NCBI GenBank assembly: GCA_910585275.1
Contig: CAJUCW010000008.1
Location: 60,194 to 124,193 of the forward strand
DNA: 64,000 nucleotides
Reading direction: 5' to 3'
Source: an uncultured Muribaculaceae bacterium
Lineage (GTDB): Bacteria; Bacteroidota; Bacteroidia; Bacteroidales; Muribaculaceae
Shown: positions 43,287-51,555 of the stretch, piece after piece
Numbering within the stretch: the stretch's first letter is position 1
How the letters are laid out: each line of letters begins with the position of its first letter
Notes under the pieces: generated by a model
What the model saw: only the letters and a program-made list of their open reading frames with translations
What the model was told of the DNA's origin: nothing
Databases searched by the model: none
Translations under genes and position numbers: made by a program

Positions 43287-45479
43287 ATGGCATCTGACAA
43301 CGCTGTCAAGCTTTATAATAAAATCAACAGTCTGCTCAACGCCCGCAGACTTCATGAATCATTTTCCTTGCTGGGTCCGGAAATCGCATCCCAATCCGAC
43401 CCGGCCCTTCTCGACTTACTGAAAAGGCAGGAAGATACATATAAATATATGCTACATTATCTTGTGGAAGGATTCGCCGACGAGGGCAGGGAAAGAATGC
43501 TTTCTGAAATCGTAGCCACCCTTTTCTTTATAAACGATTCCCTTCTGCGCAACAAGACAATCATCGACAGCCCTGACATATATTCTTCAACCCTCAGATT
43601 CGAACGAATCCGAAAAGTTTCACTGGCATCTCGTCTTTCCGACTATCGCAAAGCCGAGTCCATGGCGATACTTGCCAAAGAAGCAGGCGGTCAGAATCAG
43701 ATAAGAAAAGATGCCGACGACAAGCTGCTCGCCCTTTTCTCTTATATCTGGACCATGTTCGGGTCATCTTCCGATGATTACAAATCTCTTTCGGAGGCTG
43801 TCAAAGACCCTGACTTGCCATTCCAGTTCAAATCGCAAGTTATTTCCGCACTTATGTTGGGATGTCTCCGATTTTTCGACAGGAAAGCGATGGAATGCCT
43901 TCTCGATATTTACGACTCGGATCCCGGTCCTAAACTTTCGGCACGCGTTATTGTGGCCTTGGTTTTCATTATGCAGGCCCACCCCAAGAGAATTGAAAAC
44001 GATTCTGTGCTTTATGCGAGAATCTCATTGTGGGAGGATTCCATAATAATCTACAGGCAACTCCGTGAAGTTGTGATGAGCATTATACGTTCACACGACA
44101 CGGAACGGATTTCAAACAAAATGCAAAACGAGGTTTTCCCGGAATTGATGAAACTCCGCCCCGAAATTCTCAATAAGTTGAAAAACGTTTCGGAGAATTC
44201 AGATCTTGAAATGCTTGATATCAATCCGGAATGGGAGGAACTACTCAACAAAAACGGCCTTGGAGACAAATTGAAAGAACTCACCGAAATGCAAATGGAA
44301 GGAGGTGACATCATGATGATGGCTTTTTCCAACCTTAAGTCATTCCCGTTTTTTAATTCCGTTGCCAATTGGTTTCTACCATTCTTTTCCGAACATAATG
44401 AAATTGCATACCCCACGCTTGAATCGGCAGGGATGTTTAATGAGATTCTCGACATGGAGGGCGTGATGTGTGATTCGGATAAATTCTCCTTCGCGTTTTC
44501 TCTCAACAGCATGCCGGAATCACAACGAAAGATGGTTGCTGAAAGAATGGGGTCGCAGATGGCCCAGTTCAAGGAAGCGATGGCCGACAGGAAACTCAAG
44601 TCAAGTGTCCCGGAATTTGACAACGAAGTTACCCGATATGTGAGAGACATTTATCGCTTCTTCAAATTATTCCGCAAGAAAGAGGATTTTACCGATCCTT
44701 TTGAAAAGCCTTTTGACTTCAGCTCCGTTCCTGTGATAAAAAACATATTATCGGACTCCGAAATATTAAACCTTGTCGGTGAGTTTTACTTTAAAAGGGG
44801 TTATTATGGAGAAGCGCTTCCCCTTCTCAGCAAACTTGCTGACGATAACCGCGAAGATTCTCTACTATGGGAAAAAATAGGATACTGCTACAATGCCTCC
44901 GGCAATCTGGAGGAGGCCATGAAATGGTATAAACGGGCCGAACTGGTCCATCCCGACAGCAAATGGCTTCTTAAAAAAATAGCATTGTGCAGCCGGATGC
45001 TAAACAAGTTTGACCAGGCGGCGCAATATTATGCAAAAGCCCTTGAATCGGATCCCGACAATTATCATCTGCTAATGAGCGCCGGGCATTGCATGCTCGA
45101 ATCGGGCAACAGCATCGGCGCGGTCGCCAACTATTATCATGCAGATTATGTGAAACCCGGGAAGACTTCGACATGGAGAGCCATTGCATGGGGGGAATTA
45201 TTGAGCGGAGATGCAAAAAAAAGTCTGGAATACTATTCAAGGATTCTTGAAAAAGATGATTCCAACGCTATGGACCATCTCAATTCAGGACATGCCAACT
45301 ACGTATTGGGCAACCTGAAAGAAGCGGCGGAATGCTATAAAAGAAGCGCGCGGAACAACGGATTCGGAATAAAAGGCCTGGAGAAAGCCATAGCGGAAGA
45401 TATGCCGGAACTTGAAAAACTTGGTGTAAATCCTGTGGAATTCAACCTCCTTATAGAGAAAGTGAAATACGACATCTAA
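43287..45479 (+). CDS. Large TPR-repeat protein
   Basis: 730 residues, no signal peptide or membrane segment. The first 490 residues are helical without a clear family. The last 230 carry tetratricopeptide repeats: FKRGYYGEALPLLSKLAD, IGYCYNASGNLEEAMKWYKR, NKFDQAAQYYAKALESDPDN, SLEYYSRILEKDDSNAM and NYVLGNLKEAAECYKRSARN. Likely a protein-interaction scaffold; partner unknown. Single-gene unit ending at a strong terminator. Confidence 0.82.
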   Translation: MASDNAVKLYNKINSLLNARRLHESFSLLGPEIASQSDPALLDLLKRQEDTYKYMLHYLVEGFADEGRERMLSEIVATLFFINDSLLRNKTIIDSPDIYSSTLRFERIRKVSLASRLSDYRKAESMAILAKEAGGQNQIRKDADDKLLALFSYIWTMFGSSSDDYKSLSEAVKDPDLPFQFKSQVISALMLGCLRFFDRKAMECLLDIYDSDPGPKLSARVIVALVFIMQAHPKRIENDSVLYARISLWEDSIIIYRQLREVVMSIIRSHDTERISNKMQNEVFPELMKLRPEILNKLKNVSENSDLEMLDINPEWEELLNKNGLGDKLKELTEMQMEGGDIMMMAFSNLKSFPFFNSVANWFLPFFSEHNEIAYPTLESAGMFNEILDMEGVMCDSDKFSFAFSLNSMPESQRKMVAERMGSQMAQFKEAMADRKLKSSVPEFDNEVTRYVRDIYRFFKLFRKKEDFTDPFEKPFDFSSVPVIKNILSDSEILNLVGEFYFKRGYYGEALPLLSKLADDNREDSLLWEKIGYCYNASGNLEEAMKWYKRAELVHPDSKWLLKKIALCSRMLNKFDQAAQYYAKALESDPDNYHLLMSAGHCMLESGNSIGAVANYYHADYVKPGKTSTWRAIAWGELLSGDAKKSLEYYSRILEKDDSNAMDHLNSGHANYVLGNLKEAAECYKRSARNNGFGIKGLEKAIAEDMPELEKLGVNPVEFNLLIEKVKYDI

Positions 45480-45499
45480 CCCAAATACTTATAAAAATA

Positions 45500-45529
45500 A
45501 AATCCTCATTCTTTTCAGAATGAGGATTT
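45500..45529. terminator. Bidirectional terminator between the TPR gene and dnaA
   Basis: 12-base-pair stem AAATCCTCATTC (45500-45511) with GAATGAGGATTT (45518-45529), loop TTTTCA, followed by ATTTTAT on the plus strand and preceded by A-runs that give U on the minus strand. Confidence 0.8.
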
Positions 45530-45543
45530 ATTTTATGAGTATT

Positions 45544-45581
45544 TATTATCTTCTTAATTCTGTATTATCTTCTTAATTCTG
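45544..45581. repeat. Exact 19-base tandem duplication over the dnaA 3' end
   Basis: TATTATCTTCTTAATTCTG occurs twice head to tail (45544-45562 and 45563-45581). On the minus strand the second copy holds the last codons of dnaA (AELRR and stop); the first copy lies just past the stop. Probably a recent slippage duplication that left the protein end unchanged. Confidence 0.9.
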
Positions 45582-46971
45582 CTTCTATCGAATCGACTGC
45601 TATAGAGAGGTCTTTCGCGTAAGGAAGCCTGTCGGCAATGGCGGATATGCCATGAAGCACCGTAGCATGACGACGATTCAACTTATTGCCTATTGCAGAC
45701 GAGGACAGGGCAGTGAGTTTATGACTGAGATACATTATAACCTGTCGGGCATCGGCGATATCACGTACACGGCTCTTGGAAAAAATCACATCCGGATTAA
45801 GTTTATAAAACTCCGCCGTTGCCTCTACAATCATATCGAAATTAATCGTTTTCTGCTCTATCTTCTTTATAGAGTGCTTCATCACTTCTTGCGCAAGCTG
45901 GAGCGTAATCGGAGCGTTCAAGGTTATAGACCTTGTAAGAATACCCATCACAATCCCTTCAAGTTCCCTGACAGAACCTGTGGATTGCTCCGCAATAAGC
46001 GAAACGACCTCTTCCGGAAGATTCAACCCGTTTTTCTTAGCCTTGAAATCAAGAATCTTTTTCTTCAAGGCATAGTCCGGTTTGGGCAACCTCTCCGTGA
46101 TACCCCACTTGAAACGGTCGATAAGACGGTCGGCTATGCCATCAAGCTCCATAGGCGGACGGTCGCAGGTAAATACCAACGCTTTTCCGTTCTGATGAAG
46201 ATGGTTGAATATCGGGAAAAGCACATTGGCCGTGCCATCCTTATGGCTCAATTCCTGAAGGTCGTCAATCAGAAGCACATCCATTTGTTGGAACCAGTTC
46301 AAGAAACTCGGAATCTGCTTATGAATGGTGGCATTCGCCATAAGATTCTGAAATTGTCTCAAAGTCACAAATAAAACCTTTGCCTGAGGGTTCCTTTCCT
46401 TGACACGTATTCCAATCGACTGAATCAAATGAGTCTTACCCACACCGACTTCACCATAAAGGAAAAATGGATTGAAATCATTTTTACCCGGATTGTTGGC
46501 AATGTATTCCGCAATTGTGAAAGGAAGACGATTGCTTTCTCCCACACAATAATTTTCGAAACAAAGAGACTCGTTAAGCTGAGGGTCGATGTCGGGGGTA
46601 CGATCATTTTTTGCGTCTTCAAGAGGTGACGAAGCCTGCATTGACCGCACATACTTGTTTTTAATGGCATGACTCTGCTGAGGACTTCTGAGAGTCACAT
46701 TGGATGCCTCGTCGTTCTTAATGATGCCAACCTGATATTCAAGCTGCACTCCTTCTCCGAAAACTTTCTTGAGAGCACCGGACAAAAGATTAATGAAGTC
46801 GTCTTCATATTTTTCATAATAAAAATATGAAGGCAACCCAAGAGTAAGCCTATGATCTTCATAACCAAGAGGCTGAGCGCAGGCAAACCAAGTGTTTGTC
46901 CTCGCCTCTCCTATGTTGTCGCGGATTATCTCCAGGCACTTGGCCCATTTATTTTTTAATTCTTCTGTCAT
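45565..46971 (-). CDS. dnaA: Chromosomal replication initiator DnaA
   Basis: Binds DnaA boxes and opens the origin. 468 residues from the ATG at 46971 (MTEELKNKWAKCLEIIRDN). Domain I at 1-90; AAA+ domain at about 140-350 with Walker A GEVGVGKTHL and Walker B VLLIDDLQEL; C-terminal DNA-binding domain with GNKLNRRHATVLHGISAI, close to the DnaA signature. A longer frame opening at 47127 reads through the intergenic terminator and is rejected. No cluster of DnaA boxes was seen nearby, so the origin is not assigned. Confidence 0.96.
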   Translation of the reverse strand: MTEELKNKWAKCLEIIRDNIGEARTNTWFACAQPLGYEDHRLTLGLPSYFYYEKYEDDFINLLSGALKKVFGEGVQLEYQVGIIKNDEASNVTLRSPQQSHAIKNKYVRSMQASSPLEDAKNDRTPDIDPQLNESLCFENYCVGESNRLPFTIAEYIANNPGKNDFNPFFLYGEVGVGKTHLIQSIGIRVKERNPQAKVLFVTLRQFQNLMANATIHKQIPSFLNWFQQMDVLLIDDLQELSHKDGTANVLFPIFNHLHQNGKALVFTCDRPPMELDGIADRLIDRFKWGITERLPKPDYALKKKILDFKAKKNGLNLPEEVVSLIAEQSTGSVRELEGIVMGILTRSITLNAPITLQLAQEVMKHSIKKIEQKTINFDMIVEATAEFYKLNPDVIFSKSRVRDIADARQVIMYLSHKLTALSSSAIGNKLNRRHATVLHGISAIADRLPYAKDLSIAVDSIEAELRR

Positions 46972-47088
46972 ATCGGTATATGGAAAGCGACTACAAAATA
47001 ACATCAAATTTTTCACAAAAAAAATAGTTTTTCCACTTGCAAAATACGATTTTTTCTTAATTGTCTTAACCTCAACTAAATAAAAATA

Positions 47089-47125
47089 GCAGGAAAGATC
47101 TCGGCCAAAACCGGTTCTTTCCTGC
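47089..47125 (-). terminator. Terminator of the amidase-mlaD unit
   Basis: A 10-base-pair stem GCAGGAAAGA / TCTTTCCTGC (47089-47098 with 47116-47125) with an inner CGG/CCG pairing; on the minus strand it is followed by TATTTTTATTTAG. It lies about 60 bases past the mlaD stop and before dnaA. Confidence 0.7.
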
Positions 47126-47183
47126 ATAGTAACGAGTCTGTTTGAACCTCCATGAGGGGAGGCCTACTGCCACATTAATTCTA

Positions 47184-48086
47184 TCAGAGCAGCTTGATAC
47201 TAATATATCTTTTGGGATTCTTCTGAATGTCGAGAATAAGGGAATCGACATCGGCGGTGACCTTGTTGATTCGCTCGTAAAGCTCAGGGTCGTTCATTAT
47301 TTTGCCGAGCGACGATTTCTGGTCGTTAAGCTGGTTAGAGAATTTGGCCAGGTTTGCCGTAATCTCATTTACATTGTCCATTGTGGAAGCCACAGGGAGT
47401 TCTTTCAACTGTGCTGACAAGGCTCCGAGGTTTCTCGTAATGGTGTCAAGATTCGTCGCAACCCGCTTTGTGCTCCCGAGAATAACAGGCACGTCTTTTC
47501 CCATTACCCCGTTCAGGCTTCCCGTGGCCTGATAAAGATTCTGTGTGATTCCGTCAAGGCTCTGTATCGACTTTGCCAAGGCCGGGTCTGAAACAAGGCG
47601 GTTCAGATTGAAAAGTAAACTGTCTATTTTCGGCATCACACTTTGCACAGAGGGAAGAAGGTCGTTTGAAATACTCGCCATCATATCAGGAAGTGTCTCG
47701 GTCGAAATCTGTCCTCCCACCTCTATCATTTTGCTGCTCTTTCCAAGTTTTATTTCAACATAGGCTCCATTAAGAAGGCCGCTTCCAATAACGGCTTTGG
47801 AATCTTCGGGAATCCTAAGTTCCTTATTAAGGGCAAGGAGCACCTCAATATCCGCAGGGTTGGAATAATTGAATTTAATCTCCCTTACCTGTCCAACCTT
47901 ATATCCTTCAATCGTAACCGGCGCCGCCACTTCAAGACCTGCCACATTCTTGTAGTTTGCCAAATAAAAATTGGCAGGCTTGAAAAGATTAATCCCTTTA
48001 AGGTAATCAATCCCGAAAAACAGAATCACGATTGCCATTATCACTGACAAACCGATGACAAACTCTTTTGTAAATAATTTTTTCAT
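47184..48086 (-). CDS. MlaD/MCE-domain lipid transport protein
   Basis: 300 residues from the ATG at 48086 (MKKLFTKEFVIGLSVIMAIV). One N-terminal membrane anchor (8-28), then an MCE domain at about 36-120 (YKNVAGLEVAAPVTIEGYKV, then GQVREI), then a helical tail with amphipathic repeats (ATNLDTITRNLGALSAQLKE). MCE proteins form hexamers carrying phospholipids between the membranes. No MlaE/MlaF genes are adjacent. The stop of the amidase overlaps an upstream GTG at 48098; the ATG is preferred. Confidence 0.87.
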   Translation of the reverse strand: MKKLFTKEFVIGLSVIMAIVILFFGIDYLKGINLFKPANFYLANYKNVAGLEVAAPVTIEGYKVGQVREIKFNYSNPADIEVLLALNKELRIPEDSKAVIGSGLLNGAYVEIKLGKSSKMIEVGGQISTETLPDMMASISNDLLPSVQSVMPKIDSLLFNLNRLVSDPALAKSIQSLDGITQNLYQATGSLNGVMGKDVPVILGSTKRVATNLDTITRNLGALSAQLKELPVASTMDNVNEITANLAKFSNQLNDQKSSLGKIMNDPELYERINKVTADVDSLILDIQKNPKRYISIKLL

Positions 48087-48094
48087 AGGTGGAA

Positions 48095-49585
48095 TCACTT
48101 TTTAGCTGCCTCAATGCTTTTCATACTCGAAACGACGAATGCATCTGGAATAACCTTTTTCACCTCCTTCAGCATATCGTCTATTTCATTCCGGTCGCGA
48201 CTTTCCCCGTAATAATACTTATAAAGATTATTCTCTTTATAAGCCGAAATCGGGGCAAGACCGCAAAAACGCGGATTATTCTGCTTAAGCAAATCAGCAG
48301 ACGCTAATACTTGGATTTTATATACAGTAACAAATTTCTCTATCTTTGCGTTGTGGGCAGAAGGGGAACGTTGCGTTTTTTTCTTCTTTTCTTTATTCTT
48401 TTTCTCCTTCTTATCCTTTTTCTTTGCCTTCTTATCTTTCTTATCCGGTTCCTGGTCAGACCCTGCTTTATCAGAACCTGTGTCTGCCAATAAAACCTCT
48501 ACCTTTCCCTTTCTTTCCATCTCACTGTGCAAAGGAATCTCATTCGTCTCAAGATTCCGTCCTGCCGATACTCTTCTTGCTGACTCTGAACGCCGACGAC
48601 GCCTTGAAACAGCGTAAGAAGACGACGGGCTCCCGGTTGCCGACGAAGGAGCAACGGTTTTACGATTGTCTGTTTTCGCAGAAGCCACCACAACTTGCGA
48701 CGAAACATCCGCCTCTTCCACGACGTGCTCCTCGCCTACTGGGTCGCTGTTGATGGAAAGTTTTCCCAATCCCGATTGCCCTTGCGATTTCTTCCATCCG
48801 TCGAAATAAGATTCAACCGCCTTGAAAATAGCTTCCGCCAACTCTTTCTGCCCCCTTCCCGAGGTCATGAATTTTGCGGAATTCGGATTGCATATAAAAT
48901 CAAGTTCGATAAGGACAGCAGGCATCGACGTAGCCCATAACACCCAAAAACCGGCCTGATGGACACCCCGGTTTTTCCTTCCGGACTTTACAAGCTGATT
49001 CTGGGCCTCTTCCGCAAACTTAATACTTTTGCTCAGATTCTTCTTCTGAGCCATTTCGAAAATAATATACGATTCGTCTTTCGAGGGGTCGAATCCGCTG
49101 TATTTCTGTTCGTAATTCTGTTCGAGTTCTATCACCGAGTTTTCGCGGCGGGCTACCCGCATATTATTGTCATCCTTATGGAGACCGAGGGCATAGACAG
49201 AACTTCCGGCAACCGTTTTACGATTTTTATTGCTTTTGTCAACCGAATTGGTATGGATGGATATAAACAAATCTCCTTTAGCCTTGTTGGCAACGTCGGC
49301 ACGCTGTTGGAGAGTGAGATAAGTGTCGTCATCTCTCGTCATCACCACTTTCGCCTCCTTGAGTTTCTTTTTTATAAGAGATTCAAGTTGCAAGGCCACT
49401 CCGAGATTAATATCTTTTTCACGGGCATTGTTATCGGTCGCACCAATATCCTTGCCTCCATGGCCGGCATCAACCACAACCGTAAACTTTTTTTGAGTAT
49501 GTTCTTTCGCCGCTTCAGCCGTAGTTCCCCACGGCAGAAACGAAAGCGTCATAATAATATATATATATAGAGAGGTATGCTTCAT
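48095..49585 (-). CDS. N-acetylmuramoyl-L-alanine amidase (AmiC-type)
   Basis: Cleaves the peptide from peptidoglycan glycan; exported zinc enzyme. 496 residues. Signal peptide 1-25. Amidase_3 domain at about 33-245: VVVDAGHGGKDIGA (Zn His), AREKDINLGV (Zn Glu), FISIHTNSVDKS (Zn His), AVLIELDFICNP (catalytic Glu). A Ser/Arg/Lys-rich linker with a long KKDKKAKKKDKKEKK stretch near 380-405 leads to a C-terminal domain (about 420-496, VYKIQVLASADLLKQNNPRF) that looks SPOR-like. Followed closely by mlaD; no clear functional link. Confidence 0.92.
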   Translation of the reverse strand: MKHTSLYIYIIMTLSFLPWGTTAEAAKEHTQKKFTVVVDAGHGGKDIGATDNNAREKDINLGVALQLESLIKKKLKEAKVVMTRDDDTYLTLQQRADVANKAKGDLFISIHTNSVDKSNKNRKTVAGSSVYALGLHKDDNNMRVARRENSVIELEQNYEQKYSGFDPSKDESYIIFEMAQKKNLSKSIKFAEEAQNQLVKSGRKNRGVHQAGFWVLWATSMPAVLIELDFICNPNSAKFMTSGRGQKELAEAIFKAVESYFDGWKKSQGQSGLGKLSINSDPVGEEHVVEEADVSSQVVVASAKTDNRKTVAPSSATGSPSSSYAVSRRRRRSESARRVSAGRNLETNEIPLHSEMERKGKVEVLLADTGSDKAGSDQEPDKKDKKAKKKDKKEKKNKEKKKKTQRSPSAHNAKIEKFVTVYKIQVLASADLLKQNNPRFCGLAPISAYKENNLYKYYYGESRDRNEIDDMLKEVKKVIPDAFVVSSMKSIEAAKK

Positions 49586-49602
49586 TCAATAGGATTTTAC
49601 CA

Positions 49603-49610
49603 CAAAATTA
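49603..49610 (-). promoter_or_regulatory. -7 box of the amidase-mlaD unit
   Basis: TAATTTTG on the minus strand after a T-run, 17 bases before the ATG at 49585. No TTTG at -33. Confidence 0.5.
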
Positions 49611-49681
49611 CAAAAAAAATATTGTCACCTTGAATTGAAAAGGATAAAAAACCAAAATTAAGGAACTTTAGAACGAAAATC

Positions 49682-50176
49682 CTATAAAATTTTTAACGCT
49701 ATCGCAGCACACGCTTCGGCATCTGCAAGCGCATGATGATGTCGGGAAAGGTCGTAGCCACACCGTCCGGCCACAGTAGGCAGACGATGGTTGGGCAACG
49801 AACGACCGAACACTCTTCGCGAAGCTGTACACGTACAATAGAACGTATAGTTGGGATATGTCATCTCAAACCTATTGAAAGCCGCCTTCAGGCATCCTTC
49901 GTCAAAACGACTGAAATGTGCCACAAGAGGCAACCCTTCTATAAGCTGACAAACCTCAGCCCACACCTCGGGAAAAGTGTCGGCGTCATCCGTGTCTTCC
50001 TTAGTGATTCCATGAACCCTTACATTTGAAGGACTGTAATAATTCGGCACGGGATGAATCAGTTTATAAAACTTTTCAACCACTTTTCCCTCTCTGACGA
50101 CCACGATGCCAACACTGCAGACGCTACAAGGGTTGCCGTTGGCGGTTTCAAAATCAATAGCTGCAAAATTCAACAT
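49682..50176 (-). CDS. DEDDh 3'-5' exonuclease (DnaQ-like)
   Basis: 164 residues, a stand-alone exonuclease fold. Metal-binding residues: Asp and Glu in AAIDFETANG (motif I), Asp in AHFSRFDEGC (motif II), His and Asp in HHALADAEACA (motif III). Begins MLNFAAIDFETANG at the ATG at 50176, preceded by AAGGAG about 30 bases earlier. It may be a polymerase-III-epsilon-like proofreader or an RNase; context does not decide. Divergent from the methyltransferase gene. Confidence 0.88.
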   Translation of the reverse strand: MLNFAAIDFETANGNPCSVCSVGIVVVREGKVVEKFYKLIHPVPNYYSPSNVRVHGITKEDTDDADTFPEVWAEVCQLIEGLPLVAHFSRFDEGCLKAAFNRFEMTYPNYTFYCTCTASRRVFGRSLPNHRLPTVAGRCGYDLSRHHHALADAEACAAIALKIL

Positions 50177-50237
50177 AACATATAATCGCAATCTTCTGCA
50201 ATCTCCTTGTTAATTGACGAAAAAATCTCATTATTAT

Positions 50238-50269
50238 TTTGAAAATACCCACTGAGGATATTAATTTTG
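50238..50269 (+). promoter_or_regulatory. Promoter of the THUMP-like methyltransferase gene
   Basis: TTTG at 50238-50241, 20-base spacer, TAATTTTG at 50262-50269. The first ATG, of a short upstream ORF, is only five bases beyond the -7 box. Confidence 0.75.
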
Positions 50270-50274
50270 CAGAA

Positions 50275-50340
50275 ATGGAGATATCTTTTGGAGGCCACAT
50301 CAATTCGGGCCCCCTTAGGGATGTTACAGACAAACAATAA
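50275..50340 (+). CDS. Short upstream ORF, 21 residues
   Basis: ATG at 50275 just after the promoter, reading MEISFGGHINSGPLRDV and stopping at 50338-50340, five bases before the methyltransferase ATG. It may be a leader peptide coupling translation of the next gene or a small protein. Its sequence looks protein-like but I know no match. Confidence 0.35.
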   Translation: MEISFGGHINSGPLRDVTDKQ

Positions 50341-50345
50341 AATCA

Positions 50346-51539
50346 ATGGATTCAATATCGCCCCCCGCTTCTTTTTTCAGTTTTATCGACGACAACATGA
50401 AGCAAGATATCGCGAAACTAAGGCTACGCCATCATGGAAAGGTTGCAGAGTTTGATGTTGATTTTGCGATAACGCAGATTGAATGCCGGAAGAAATTCCG
50501 TAAGAAATTGCCACACTTCACTTCTTTTCCCAAAACCCTGTTCCCATCTGTTTTGTCAGGAGAACAGGCAAGTCATGAAGCCGTAGCAAAATTTCATACA
50601 TCTCTTTTCAATGGAAACGAGAAAGTCATCGACATGACCGCAGGCCTTGGTATCGACGCGATGACGATTGCCACTAAAGCCAAGTCGGTGATTGCCTGCG
50701 AACTTGATTCGTTAAAAGCAGCTTGTCTCGTGCATAATAAGGATGCCGGAAATCTTTCAAACATTGAGGTAAAAAACGTAGATTCAATCGAAATAATGAA
50801 ATCATATCTCAATTGTTTCGACACAGTGTTTATCGACCCTGCCCGACGGGGCGCAGGCAACAAAAGGGTTTATAATTTCCATGATTGCCAACCCGATATA
50901 CTCTCGATTCAAGACTATTTGCTCGAAAACTCCAAACGAATAATAATCAAAGCCTCCCCCCTTCTTGATATCTCACGCACACTTATCGACATACCTTCGG
51001 CAACCTCCATAAGGTGCATCTGTGTTGAAGGAGAATGCAAAGAAGTATTGATAACGGCTGAAAAAAACGGGGTCTTGAAATTGATGGAAGCCGTCAACCT
51101 CAACGCAGACGGCACCTTGATTTCCGACTTCTCATATAGTCCGGGCGATGAAATATGTGAAACCGTGTTTTGTGCCGATATCGACCTTGATACCGGATGT
51201 TATCTTTATGAGCCCGATGCAGCCGTCATGAAGCTTGCCCCGTGGGATGCGTTGTCGGAAAAATTCAAAGGTATAAAAAAACTTGATAAATCATCCCATC
51301 TATTCCTATCAGATAAATACTTTGAGAGTTTCCCCGGACGGAAATTAAAATACAAAGGCATGATAGAAAAAAAAGACCGGAAAGCCCTGAAAGGCTTTCC
51401 GGCCAATGTCGTCACCCGCAATTACCCCTTGTCGTCAGATGAACTGCGCAAGAAACTTGGGGTGAAGGAGGGGCAAGATACGTTCGTCTATGGCACACGA
51501 ATCAACGAAAAACCGGTTCTCATTCTTGCAGAAAGATAA
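50346..51539 (+). CDS. SAM-dependent methyltransferase with THUMP-like domain
   Basis: 397 residues. N-terminal helical domain; SAM-binding motif I VIDMTAGLGIDAMTIA near residue 98; acidic residue in VIACELDS; catalytic-type motif FIDPARRGAGNKRV near 160. C-terminal THUMP-like region (about 320-397, PANVVTRNYPLSSDELRKKL). Such proteins are predicted RNA methyltransferases; the target is unknown. Coupled to a 21-residue upstream ORF and convergent with the S9 peptidase gene 16 bases away. Confidence 0.85.
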   Translation: MDSISPPASFFSFIDDNMKQDIAKLRLRHHGKVAEFDVDFAITQIECRKKFRKKLPHFTSFPKTLFPSVLSGEQASHEAVAKFHTSLFNGNEKVIDMTAGLGIDAMTIATKAKSVIACELDSLKAACLVHNKDAGNLSNIEVKNVDSIEIMKSYLNCFDTVFIDPARRGAGNKRVYNFHDCQPDILSIQDYLLENSKRIIIKASPLLDISRTLIDIPSATSIRCICVEGECKEVLITAEKNGVLKLMEAVNLNADGTLISDFSYSPGDEICETVFCADIDLDTGCYLYEPDAAVMKLAPWDALSEKFKGIKKLDKSSHLFLSDKYFESFPGRKLKYKGMIEKKDRKALKGFPANVVTRNYPLSSDELRKKLGVKEGQDTFVYGTRINEKPVLILAER

Positions 51540-51555
51540 AAAGTGAACTATCCGC

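Noticed and set aside
46972..47127. 52-residue N-terminal extension of DnaA
   Set aside because: It would translate the upstream terminator and has no DnaA character; the ATG at 46971 fits the family.
46972..47183. Origin of replication next to dnaA
   Set aside because: Only a single TTTTTCCAC-like site, no cluster of DnaA boxes, and the gap is filled by the mlaD terminator.
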